Source of the DNA: Actinobacteria bacterium OV320
Lineage (GTDB): Bacteria > Actinomycetota > Actinomycetes > Streptomycetales > Streptomycetaceae
Direction of reading: 5' to 3'
DNA: 64,000 bases
Assembly: GCA_001298545.1 (NCBI GenBank)
Contig: LJCX01000026.1
Location: 558,001-622,000 of the forward strand
Shown here: piece by piece, positions 7,266 to 14,725 of the stretch
How positions within the stretch are numbered: position 1 is the stretch's first letter
Layout of the letters: every line of letters starts with the position of its first letter
The notes under the pieces: generated by a model
Seen by the model: the letters and a program-made list of their open reading frames with translations, nothing else
What the model was told of the DNA's origin: nothing
The model's database searches: none
Program-made: the position numbers and the translations under genes

Positions 7266-8234
7266 TCAGACGTACGACCGCAGCCAGCGCAGCTTGGCCG
7301 CCTCCTGGTAGGGGCCGCCGCCCTCGTGGTCGTTGAAGTCGTACACCTCGATCTCCTTGTCCTCGTGCGCCCAGGCGTTGAAGGCGGCGAACACCGTCGA
7401 CGGCGGGCAGGTCTGGTCCTCCAGGGCCGCCGAGAACAGCGCGGGAGCCGAACCCCGGGACGCGAAGTGCACCCCGTCGAAGTACGCCAGGGTGTTCAGG
7501 ACGTCCTTTGAGCGGCCGCGATGCGTCTTGAGGAACAGGCCTATCTCGCGGTACGGGTGACGGTCCGTCAGTACCGCGGCGCGCGGGAAGTCGCACAGGA
7601 ACGGCACGTCCGGGGCGATGCCCGCGAGATCCGGTACGAGGCCGCCCACGGCGATCGTGATGCCGCCGCCCTGGCTCCCGCCGATCGCCACGGTCCGTGT
7701 CGCGTCGGTCAGCGGGTGGGAGCGGGCCGCCTCGACCGCGCGCACCGCGTCCGTGAACACCCGGCGGTAGTAGTAGTTCTCCGGGGCGTCGATGCCCCGC
7801 GTCATGAAACCGGGGTACGAGGGCGCACCGCCCACCGGGTCGGCGGTGCCGCCGCCACCGCCCCAGGCGCTGCCCTGGCCGCGGGTGTCCATGATGAAGT
7901 GCGCGCGGCCCGTCGACGCCCACAGCAGATGCTCGTGCGGCAGCCCGCGTCCACCGCCGTAGCCGACGAACTCCACGACCAGCGGCAGCGGTTCCTCCGT
8001 CCCGGCGGGCAGCGTCAGCCAGCCCTTGACGGGGTGCCCGCCGAATCCGGCGAAGGTCACGTCGTACACCTGCACCGTGGTCAGACCCGTGTCGACCGGC
8101 TCGAAGCGGGCGTCCAGGTCGTGCTCACGGGCCTCCTGGAGGGTCTTGGACCAGAACGCGTCGAAGTCCTCGGGCTCGGTGGACGCGCTGCGGTAGGTGC
8201 GGAGCTCCTCGTCGGTCAGGTCGAACAGGGGCAT
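7266..8234 (-). CDS. AXE1-type acetylxylan esterase / cephalosporin-C deacetylase
   Basis: An alpha/beta hydrolase of carbohydrate esterase family 7 type, 322 residues, which would remove acetyl groups from xylo-oligosaccharides or cephalosporins. The Ser nucleophile sits in GGSQGGG (near residue 185), the oxyanion region is EFVGYGGGRG, and the late His is in DFNDHEGGG. RGQGSAW, typical of the family, follows IMDTRG. There is no signal peptide, so substrates are probably imported. The ATG at 8234 was chosen over a TTG one codon upstream. A SnoaL gene follows it at ten bases. Its presence agrees with the xylan-related GH115 gene later in the window. Confidence 0.93.
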   Translation of the reverse strand: MPLFDLTDEELRTYRSASTEPEDFDAFWSKTLQEAREHDLDARFEPVDTGLTTVQVYDVTFAGFGGHPVKGWLTLPAGTEEPLPLVVEFVGYGGGRGLPHEHLLWASTGRAHFIMDTRGQGSAWGGGGGTADPVGGAPSYPGFMTRGIDAPENYYYRRVFTDAVRAVEAARSHPLTDATRTVAIGGSQGGGITIAVGGLVPDLAGIAPDVPFLCDFPRAAVLTDRHPYREIGLFLKTHRGRSKDVLNTLAYFDGVHFASRGSAPALFSAALEDQTCPPSTVFAAFNAWAHEDKEIEVYDFNDHEGGGPYQEAAKLRWLRSYV

Positions 8235-8321
8235 CAAGGACCGCCTTTTGTTAAGTGCCCATACGAATGATCACACCGTACGTGGGCACCGGGAGACCTC
8301 GCCAGACCCTGATCAGGACCT

Positions 8322-8909
8322 TCAGGCGGGCCTGCGGCGGGTCCACTGGGGTTCCGTGCGGGCCCACTCCCGCTCCCACTCGCCCAGCCGGTGCCGCATC
8401 GCCACCCGGCGGACCACGGTGTGCCCGAGCAGCACCACCACGGCCGTACCCCCGGCCGCGCACGCACCCATGGTGAGCGTGTGCTGCCAGACCATGGTGT
8501 CGTTCGGCGGCGGTTCGACGTTGCGGCCCCGCCTGTCGAACCAGACGTCCACCATCTCGCCCGCGTGCGTGCCCGCCGGAACCCGGGCGGTGGCCGTCCG
8601 CGCCGGCTCGCCCGGCGGGGTCCACCGCACGGCCACCGTGGCCATCTGCTGTCTGACGCCCTCCACCGAGGGCAGCGCCTCGGGAGGGTGACCGACGACC
8701 TCGGCCCGGACCCGGTGGCGTTCGGCCCGCAGCCGGTCCGCGACCGCCTGGGCGTCGGCATGGCCCCACTGGCCGGCGAGTGCCCCGGCCAGCGGCACGG
8801 CGACCAGCAGCAGGACGGCGACGAACAGCGCCGTCCACGCCTCCACCACGTCGGACCGGCGTCGCAGCGGGTTGTCCCGCCGGCGCCAGCCACGCACCCG
8901 GTCTCGCAT
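8322..8909 (-). CDS. Rv1733c-like two-helix membrane protein
   Basis: A 195-residue membrane protein of the Rv1733c family found throughout actinobacteria. A basic N-terminus with RRRSDVVEAW leads into a first transmembrane helix (about 31-52). A roughly 95-residue extracytoplasmic domain with VRWTPPGEPARTATA follows, then a second helix (about 147-168). The ATG at 8909 is preceded by GAGGAGGT with ideal spacing. The function of this family is unknown. Confidence 0.88.
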   Translation of the reverse strand: MRDRVRGWRRRDNPLRRRSDVVEAWTALFVAVLLLVAVPLAGALAGQWGHADAQAVADRLRAERHRVRAEVVGHPPEALPSVEGVRQQMATVAVRWTPPGEPARTATARVPAGTHAGEMVDVWFDRRGRNVEPPPNDTMVWQHTLTMGACAAGGTAVVVLLGHTVVRRVAMRHRLGEWEREWARTEPQWTRRRPA

Positions 8910-9076
8910 GTCGACCTCCTCGCCGTCACGCGTACGAGTGCCCACATGAGCGTCATACCCCGTTCGGAGTACATCGTTTCACGCATCGTTCACGTCGGCC
9001 CCTCGGCAGCCGTGGGACGCGGGGGACGGGTGGGGAGAGAGCGGCCTGGCGCGGCGGCCCGCGGCGGCCGGGCGGG

Positions 9077-9824
9077 TCAGCCGAAGCGTTCGATCCGGAT
9101 GCGGTCGACCGGCTGCCCCGCCCGGACCAGCAGCCGCGAGGCGTGCTCGGCGAACGCGTTGGAGCCGCACACGTACGCCTCCCAGCCGCCCGCCGGCTCC
9201 TCGGCGAGCAGCGGGGCGAGGTGACGTGCCGCGAGCCGCCCCACGGGCACGCCCTCCGGCGCGCTCCGCGTGAACACGGGCGTCGTCTCGGCGCCGTACT
9301 CCCGCGCGTAGATCAGCTCTTCGGGACCGCGCGCGGACACCAGCAGCCGCAGCGGTACGCCGAGGCCGCGCGCCCGGTGGTGGCGGACCATCGACATCAG
9401 CGGGACGACCCCGGAACCGGCGCCGATCAGCAGCGCGGGCCGGTCGCCCGGCCAGGCGAAGAAGCCGCTGAGCGGACCCCGCACCTGGACCTCGTCCCCC
9501 GGCTGCGCCCCGGTGTGGAACCAGCCCGAGACCTCGCCGCCGTCCACGTGGTCCAGGGTCAGCTCGATGTGCCCGTCGTCGTCGGGCGCCGAGGCGATCG
9601 AGTAGTGGCGTTGGGCGGTGTACCCGTCGTCGGCGGTCAGCCGCAGCATCAGGTGCTGGCCGGGCAGGTGCCCCTCCCAGGCCGGCACCGCGAACCGGAA
9701 GGTGGCCGCGTGCGGGGTCTCGCGGCGGATCTCGGTCAGCGTCGCCGTCTGCCACAGGGCGGCGGCCCGGTTGCTCACGGCGATCCGGCCCGGCACCGCG
9801 AACCGGGTCGGGGGAGTGAAGGTC

Positions 9825-9832
<8 letters not shown>
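9077..9832 (-). CDS. FAD/NAD(P)-binding oxidoreductase, partner of the molybdoenzyme
   Basis: A 251-residue ferredoxin-reductase-type flavoprotein. The FAD-binding barrel covers about residues 25-115 with the RHYSIASAP motif, and the NAD(P)-binding half follows with LLIGAGSGVVPLMSM (about 138) and AYVCGSNAF near the end. No 2Fe-2S domain is present. The start overlaps the end of the molybdopterin oxidoreductase gene by eight bases, so the two are translationally coupled and probably form an electron-transfer pair. The electron donor and final substrate are unknown. Confidence 0.93.
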
Positions 9833-10430
<598 letters not shown>

Positions 10431-10637
10431 GCGGTTCCAGCGGGAGGACGGCGGATGTTCACGCAGTCAACCGTACGTGCATGTCAGCCGTGCTCCGCAC
10501 CCGGTCCGCCCGCCGATCATTAAGCCCGTATGAACAGTCCCGCGACGGGGGAATAGCCATCGGGCCCCGGCTCTTGCACGTGTCGTTCCGGATCCAGCTG
10601 CCCAGCGGTCCGGTGCCAGCGAAGGAGAGTGGGAGCA

Positions 10638-11570
10638 ATGCCGAAGGCGTACGTCTTCACCCGGTACGGCGGCCCGGAGACCGAGGCCCTCGTCGACCTG
10701 GACCGCCCCCGGCCCGGGCCCGGCGAGGTGCTCGTCGCGGTGCGTGCGGCGGGTGTGAACCCCGTCGACTGGAAACAGCGCACGGGATACCGGCGCCCCG
10801 GCGAGAGCGGCGAGCGCGTGTTCCCCGCGGTCCTGGGCAACGAGGTGGCCGGCGTCGTCGAGGAGAGCGGCGAGGGGGTCACCGGGTTCGCGCCCGGCGA
10901 CGAGGTGTTCGGCACCGCGGTCGCGGGCGGCTACGCCGAGTACGCGCTGCTGGCCGCCGGCATCACCGCCCACAGGCCCGCCGGGCTGTCGTTCACCGAC
11001 GCCGCGACCCTTCCCGTGGCCGCGGCGACCGCCTACGACGGTGTGCACCAGCTCGACCTGCCGGCCGGGGCGACACTGCTGGTCACCGGCGCGGGCGGCG
11101 GAGTCGGGGTCGCCGTCGCGCAGATCGCCCGCGCCCGCGGACTGCGTGTCGTGGGCGTCGCGAGCGAGGGCAAGAAGGACCTCCTCGAGTCGCTGGGCGC
11201 CGTGCACGTGCCGTCCGGCCCGGACTGGGCGGCGGCGGTGCGCCTGACCGCGCCGGACGGCGTCGACGGCGTCTACGACCTCGTCGGCGGCGAGGTGCTC
11301 ACGGAGGCGGCCGGCCTGGTGCGGGACCGTACCCGGCTGATCACCGCCGGAGCCCCGGCCGAGGAGGCCGAGCGGCTGGGCGGCGCCCGGGTGGCCCGCG
11401 CCCGTGACGCGGCCGTGCTGCGCGCGGTGGCGGACCTGGTCGTGCGCGGCGAACTGAACCCGCAGGTCACCCTCACGTTCCCGCTGGAGCCCGTGGGCGA
11501 GGCGCTGCGCGAGGTCGAGAGCGGCCACGCCCGGGGCAAGGTCGTCCTGGAGATCGGAGCGGACGCATGA
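10638..11570 (+). CDS. NADP-dependent quinone oxidoreductase (zinc-independent MDR family)
   Basis: A 310-residue medium-chain reductase of the quinone oxidoreductase type. The N-terminal GroES-like part has GVNPVDWKQRTGYR and GNEVAGVVEESG, and the Rossmann motif is LVTGAGGGVGVAVAQIA (about 152-168). The zinc ligands of alcohol dehydrogenases are missing. The ATG at 10638 has GGGAG just upstream; a GTG nine bases earlier is less likely. The stop overlaps the ATG of the GNAT gene (ATGA). Members reduce quinones or alpha,beta-unsaturated ketones as detoxification. Confidence 0.93.
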   Translation: MPKAYVFTRYGGPETEALVDLDRPRPGPGEVLVAVRAAGVNPVDWKQRTGYRRPGESGERVFPAVLGNEVAGVVEESGEGVTGFAPGDEVFGTAVAGGYAEYALLAAGITAHRPAGLSFTDAATLPVAAATAYDGVHQLDLPAGATLLVTGAGGGVGVAVAQIARARGLRVVGVASEGKKDLLESLGAVHVPSGPDWAAAVRLTAPDGVDGVYDLVGGEVLTEAAGLVRDRTRLITAGAPAEEAERLGGARVARARDAAVLRAVADLVVRGELNPQVTLTFPLEPVGEALREVESGHARGKVVLEIGADA

Positions 11571-12295
11571 GCGCCATCGAGCCCCCGCACGTCCTCGACA
11601 ACCCCGCCCTCGCCTCCCTCACCGGTCCGCACGCCCACTTCGCCGAGCGCCGGGGCCGGGTGCTGCGCTACCCCGTCGACGTGTCGCCGTGGCTGGCGCT
11701 GCCGGACGAGCCGGACGCGGCCGACTGGGCGGATCTCGCGGCGCTCGCCGGCCCCGGCGCGGAGGTCCCGCTGCCGGGCTTCCGCGGCGAGCTCCCGGCC
11801 GGTTGGGAGCTCACCCTGCAGATCGAGGGCGTGCAGTTCGTCGACGACGGGCTGGCCGCCGCACCCGAACCCGAGGCGGTCCGGCTCGGTCCCGCCGACG
11901 TGCCCGAGATCCTCGACCTGATCGCCCGCACCCAGCCGGGGCCGTTCGAGGCCCGGACCATCGAACTCGGCACCTACCTGGGCATACGGCGGGACGGCGC
12001 CCTGATCGCGCTGGCCGGCGAGCGCCTGCATCCGCCGGGCTGGACCGAGATCAGCGCGGTCTGCACCGACCCCGCCTTCCGGGGCGAGGGCCTGGCGACC
12101 CGGCTGATCCTGGCCGTCGCCCACGGCATCCGCGAACGGGGCGAGACGCCCTTCCTGCACACCAGCGCCGGCAACACGAACGCCATCCGGCTCTATGAGT
12201 CCCTGGGCTTCCGGCTGCGCCGCAGAACGGCGTTCCTGGCGGCACGGGTGCCGGAGCGGCTGGGGGAGGGGCGGGAGTCGGTCCCGGTGGCGTAG
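11567..12295 (+). CDS. GNAT-family N-acetyltransferase
   Basis: A 242-residue protein with a GNAT domain in its C-terminal 140 residues. The acetyl-CoA pyrophosphate loop is FRGEGLATRLILAVAHGIRERG (R/Q-x-x-G-x-G/A form), and the last strand-helix is TNAIRLYESLGFRLRRR. The N-terminal 100 residues are a FR47-like accessory region. It is translationally coupled to the quinone oxidoreductase by a four-base ATGA overlap. The acceptor amine is unknown; a resistance or detoxification role fits the partner gene. Confidence 0.92.
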   Translation: MSAIEPPHVLDNPALASLTGPHAHFAERRGRVLRYPVDVSPWLALPDEPDAADWADLAALAGPGAEVPLPGFRGELPAGWELTLQIEGVQFVDDGLAAAPEPEAVRLGPADVPEILDLIARTQPGPFEARTIELGTYLGIRRDGALIALAGERLHPPGWTEISAVCTDPAFRGEGLATRLILAVAHGIRERGETPFLHTSAGNTNAIRLYESLGFRLRRRTAFLAARVPERLGEGRESVPVA

Positions 12296-12311
12296 CGGGC
12301 CGGCCGGGGGG

Positions 12312-12770
12312 TCACGGGGCCGCCGGGGGAGCCGGGTCGCTCCCGGCGGGCCCGCGCCACGCGTTGTAGCGCACCAGGTACTCCGCGAACCGCTCCAGGT
12401 CCGCCTGCGGCCACTGCGCCAGCCGTTCCCGGAAGGCCGTACGGCGGCTGTCGGTGACCTGGGCGAGGATGCGGCGGCCCGTGTCGGTGAGGTGCAGGAC
12501 CTGGACGCGGTGGTCCTCGGGGTCCTGGCGCCGCTCGATCAGGGCGGCCCGCTCCAGGGCGCCGACCTGGCGGCTGACCGTGGACTTGTCCAGGGCGTAG
12601 TGCGCGGCGAGGTCGGTGGCCCGGCAGCCGCCGCTCTCCTCCAGGTGGCCGAGGAGCGTGTAGGACACCAGCGACAGCTCGGGGTGCAGCCGGCCCGCCG
12701 ACGCACGGGCCCGCCGGGCGAAGCTCGTCATCTCCCGCTGGATGGTCTCCACGGCCTCGGGCGCTTCCAC
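12312..12770 (-). CDS. MarR-family transcriptional regulator
   Basis: A 152-residue MarR repressor. The winged helix has CRATDLAAHYALDKSTVSRQVGALERAALIERRQDPEDHR, with the Asp-x-Arg of the wing conserved, flanked by the N- and C-terminal dimerisation helices. It is convergent with the GNAT gene (16-bp gap). An inverted repeat of MarR style lies 22 bp upstream of its start, so it probably represses itself. The long gap to the next gene on the other side suggests it could also control the leader-bearing methyltransferase gene. Confidence 0.92.
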   Translation of the reverse strand: MEAPEAVETIQREMTSFARRARASAGRLHPELSLVSYTLLGHLEESGGCRATDLAAHYALDKSTVSRQVGALERAALIERRQDPEDHRVQVLHLTDTGRRILAQVTDSRRTAFRERLAQWPQADLERFAEYLVRYNAWRGPAGSDPAPPAAP

Positions 12771-12791
12771 CGGTCCTCCCTCACTAGCCTG

Positions 12792-12806
12792 GTTGCATAG
12801 TACAAC
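12792..12806. promoter_or_regulatory. MarR-type operator
   Basis: GTTGCATAGTACAAC has GTTG/CAAC outer arms with partial symmetry inside, matching the TTG-N7-CAA style of actinobacterial MarR operators. It lies directly upstream of the MarR start codon on the minus strand and about 60 bp upstream of the predicted promoter of the plus-strand leader transcript. Confidence 0.6.
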
Positions 12807-12831
12807 TCAAGTGTCGAGGGCTTCCGCGCCC

Positions 12832-12860
12832 GGAACGTCGTCCGATCTCTGGGGTAGGGT
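12832..12860 (+). promoter_or_regulatory. Promoter of the leader / methyltransferase transcript
   Basis: TAGGGT (12855-12860) is a good Streptomyces -10 and GGAACG (12832-12837) lies 17 bases upstream, giving a start near 12867 and a leader of about 150 nt before the methyltransferase gene. The GGAAC-type -35 may point to an alternative or ECF sigma factor. Confidence 0.4.
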
Positions 12861-12892
12861 GGTCGTCCGGCTGCGGAGGTTCCCAGTCGCGC

Positions 12893-12973
12893 GTGACCGA
12901 GGAGGTGAGACCCATTACCGCAGTGTCAGGTCGGGTGCTCTCCTCCCGTGACAGCGTGGATCGCCGCCGGTAG
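12893..12973 (+). CDS. Putative leader peptide (19-26 residues)
   Basis: A small frame ends at TAG 12971-12973 after three Arg codons (CGC CGC CGG). Possible starts are GTG 12893, GTG 12905, or AUU 12914. AGGAGGTGA at 12900-12908 is a full-length match to the anti-Shine-Dalgarno and is ideally placed for the AUU, an infC-style non-standard start. GAGGAG of this site (12899-12904) can pair with CTCCTC inside the frame (12940-12945), so ribosome access may be controlled. The frame lies between a promoter and a hairpin before the methyltransferase gene, as in translation-sensing attenuators. No protein evidence exists. Confidence 0.45.
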   Translation: MTEEVRPITAVSGRVLSSRDSVDRRR

Positions 12974-12987
12974 GCGACCGTGAGAGC

Positions 12988-13008
12988 GCCCTTCGGCTTC
13001 CGAAAGGC
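12988..13008 (+). promoter_or_regulatory. Attenuator-like hairpin before the methyltransferase gene
   Basis: GCCCTTCGG-CTT-CCGAAAGGC forms a nine-pair stem with one mismatch and a three-base loop. It begins 14 bases after the leader-peptide stop. Its 3' arm holds AAAGG, the only Shine-Dalgarno-like sequence before the ATG at 13020, and a pyrimidine-rich stretch follows directly. It could sequester the ribosome binding site, act as a pause/terminator stem, or both. Confidence 0.5.
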
Positions 13009-13019
13009 TTCTCGGCTTC

Positions 13020-13901
13020 ATGCTCCCTCGTTCTCCCGCCTCTCCGTCTTCTCCCGCTTCTTCTTCTCCCCCTCCGCGTTCTTCTCGCGCATCTCTCGTT
13101 GGTTCGTCGCCCTCCCCGGCCTCCCCCTCGTCGTCCCGTGACGCCCTGGTCGCCGTTCTGCGGGGTGCCGGGTGTGTGTTCGCCGAGGACGAGGCGGAGT
13201 TGATCCTCACCGCGGCCCGTACGCCCGACGAGGCCGAGGCCATGGCGGCCCGTCGCGCGGCGGGCCTGCCCCTCGAACACGTCGTCGGCTGGGCCGAGTT
13301 CCACGGTCTGCGGATCACCGTCGAGCCGGGCGTCTTCGTGCCCCGCCGCCGCACCGAGTTCCTCGTCGACCAGGCCCTCGCCGCGGTGCCGCACGCCTGC
13401 GTCGTCGTCGACCTGTGCTGCGGCTCGGGCGCCGTCGGCGCCGCCCTCGCCGTCTCCCTCGGACAGGTCGAGCTGCACGCCGCGGACATCGACGCGGCGG
13501 CGGTGAGCTGCGCCCGGCGCAATATCGCCGAGCACGGCGGACACGCGTACGCCGGCGACCTGTTCGCGGCCCTTCCCGGGCAACTGCGGGGCAGAATAGA
13601 CATCTTGGCGGCGAACGTGCCCTACGTCCCCACCGGCGAGGTCCCCCTGCTGCCCGCGGAGGCCCGCGACCACGAGCCGCTCACCGCACTCGACGGCGGC
13701 GGTGACGGGCTGGACGTGCTGCGCCGGGTCGCCGCCGAGGCGCCGCGCTGGCTCGCCCCCGGCGGCTGTGTCCTCGTCGAGACCAGCGAGCGCCAGGCCC
13801 CGGCCGCCGTCGAGGCGTTCACCCGCAGCGGTCTGGCGGTGCGTCTGGCCGAGGACGAGGAGCTGTACGCCCACGTGGTCGTCGGCACCAGGGTCAGGTA
13901 G
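13020..13901 (+). CDS. PrmC/HemK-like N5-glutamine methyltransferase with NVPY motif
   Basis: A 293-residue SAM-dependent methyltransferase resembling the release-factor glutamine methyltransferase PrmC. It shows the N-terminal helical region (AGCVFAEDEAELILTAA, GLPLEHVVGWAEFHG), the FVPRRRTEFLV element, motif I VVDLCCGSGAVG (about residues 123-134) and the catalytic loop ILAANVPYVPTG. The loop reads NVPY where PrmC has NPPY, as in an actinobacterial side branch. The first 40 residues are Ser/Pro-rich and use many T-ending codons, unlike the rest, so the DNA there may serve as a regulatory tract and the true start could be later. It ends convergent with the next gene, overlapping by eight bases. 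Confidence 0.85.
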   Translation: MLPRSPASPSSPASSSPPPRSSRASLVGSSPSPASPSSSRDALVAVLRGAGCVFAEDEAELILTAARTPDEAEAMAARRAAGLPLEHVVGWAEFHGLRITVEPGVFVPRRRTEFLVDQALAAVPHACVVVDLCCGSGAVGAALAVSLGQVELHAADIDAAAVSCARRNIAEHGGHAYAGDLFAALPGQLRGRIDILAANVPYVPTGEVPLLPAEARDHEPLTALDGGGDGLDVLRRVAAEAPRWLAPGGCVLVETSERQAPAAVEAFTRSGLAVRLAEDEELYAHVVVGTRVR

Positions 13902-14610
13902 CGGCTCCGCTGCCCGTGGGGCCGGGGGAGCGGTCGTCCCCGCGGTTCCACGGGCCGTGCCCCGGGGCGTCGTCGTGGCGGTCGCCGGGGCCGCTTCCGC
14001 CCGGGCCGCGTTCGTCGAAGGTGCCGGACAGGACGCGGTCGGCGGTGTCGGTGTCACCGGAACGGGAGCCGAGGACGAGGACGGTGTCGCCCTTCTTCAA
14101 CGCGTTCGACGCGTCGGCCCCGGAGCCGGAGGAACCGTCGGCGGACACGGTCGTGTCCGCACCCACCGTCCACGTCCACGAGACGCCGTCCTCGCTCCTG
14201 ACGGTGACCCGGTCGTCGGCCACCTTCGCCACGGTGCCCCGCTGCCAGACGCGGACGATCCAGTCGCCGGTGTCGGGGTCCTTGACGGTCGCCTCACCGT
14301 GCGCCGCGTCCCCGCCGAGGCCGAACCACGGGCCGCCGTGGCCGTGCCGCCCACCGGGCCCCTCGGAGGACGACGCGGACGGTGACGCCGACGGCGATCC
14401 GCCACCGGAGTCCCCCGCGGTCGCCGCGTACGCGACGGTGCCGCCGAGCGCCAGGACGGCGACCGTGGTGGCCACGATCAACGCCCGCCCGCGGGCCGAC
14501 CGGCGCCGCCACGACGCGCGCAGGTCCGCACGGTCGCGTTCCCCTTCCACCGGTCCCGAGAGCAGTTCGACCTCTTCCGGCCCCTCGGGCCTGTCCGGCT
14601 CCTGCATCAC
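13894..14610 (-). CDS. Single-pass membrane protein with extracytoplasmic beta domain (DUF5666-like)
   Basis: A 238-residue membrane-anchored protein. An acidic then basic cytoplasmic segment (RASWRRRSARGR) precedes one transmembrane helix (about 44-66, ALIVATTVAVLALGGTVAYAA). A Ser/Pro/Gly linker and a His/Gly-rich patch follow. The folded outer part has GTVAKVADDRVTVRSEDGVSWTW and a later KKGDTVLVLGSRSG, repeats seen in DUF5666-type domains. The start is GTG 14610 or ATG 14607, both behind GGAGAG. Function unknown; a cell-envelope or metal-binding role is possible. Confidence 0.82.
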   Translation of the reverse strand: MMQEPDRPEGPEEVELLSGPVEGERDRADLRASWRRRSARGRALIVATTVAVLALGGTVAYAATAGDSGGGSPSASPSASSSEGPGGRHGHGGPWFGLGGDAAHGEATVKDPDTGDWIVRVWQRGTVAKVADDRVTVRSEDGVSWTWTVGADTTVSADGSSGSGADASNALKKGDTVLVLGSRSGDTDTADRVLSGTFDERGPGGSGPGDRHDDAPGHGPWNRGDDRSPGPTGSGAAT

Positions 14611-14725
14611 GGCTCACTCTCCTCGGCCACGACGGCGGCACCACTGCCACGCCTCACTGTGATTGTCCGAGGTGTCCGGTAAGGAAGCGATAACAAAAGC
14701 CTGTGAATCGGACGGGCGGCGCCGC

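Noticed and set aside
12742..12951. 69-codon frame overlapping the MarR operator and leader
   Set aside because: Crosses the operator and promoter, is in a different frame from the better-supported leader peptide and has poor codon bias.
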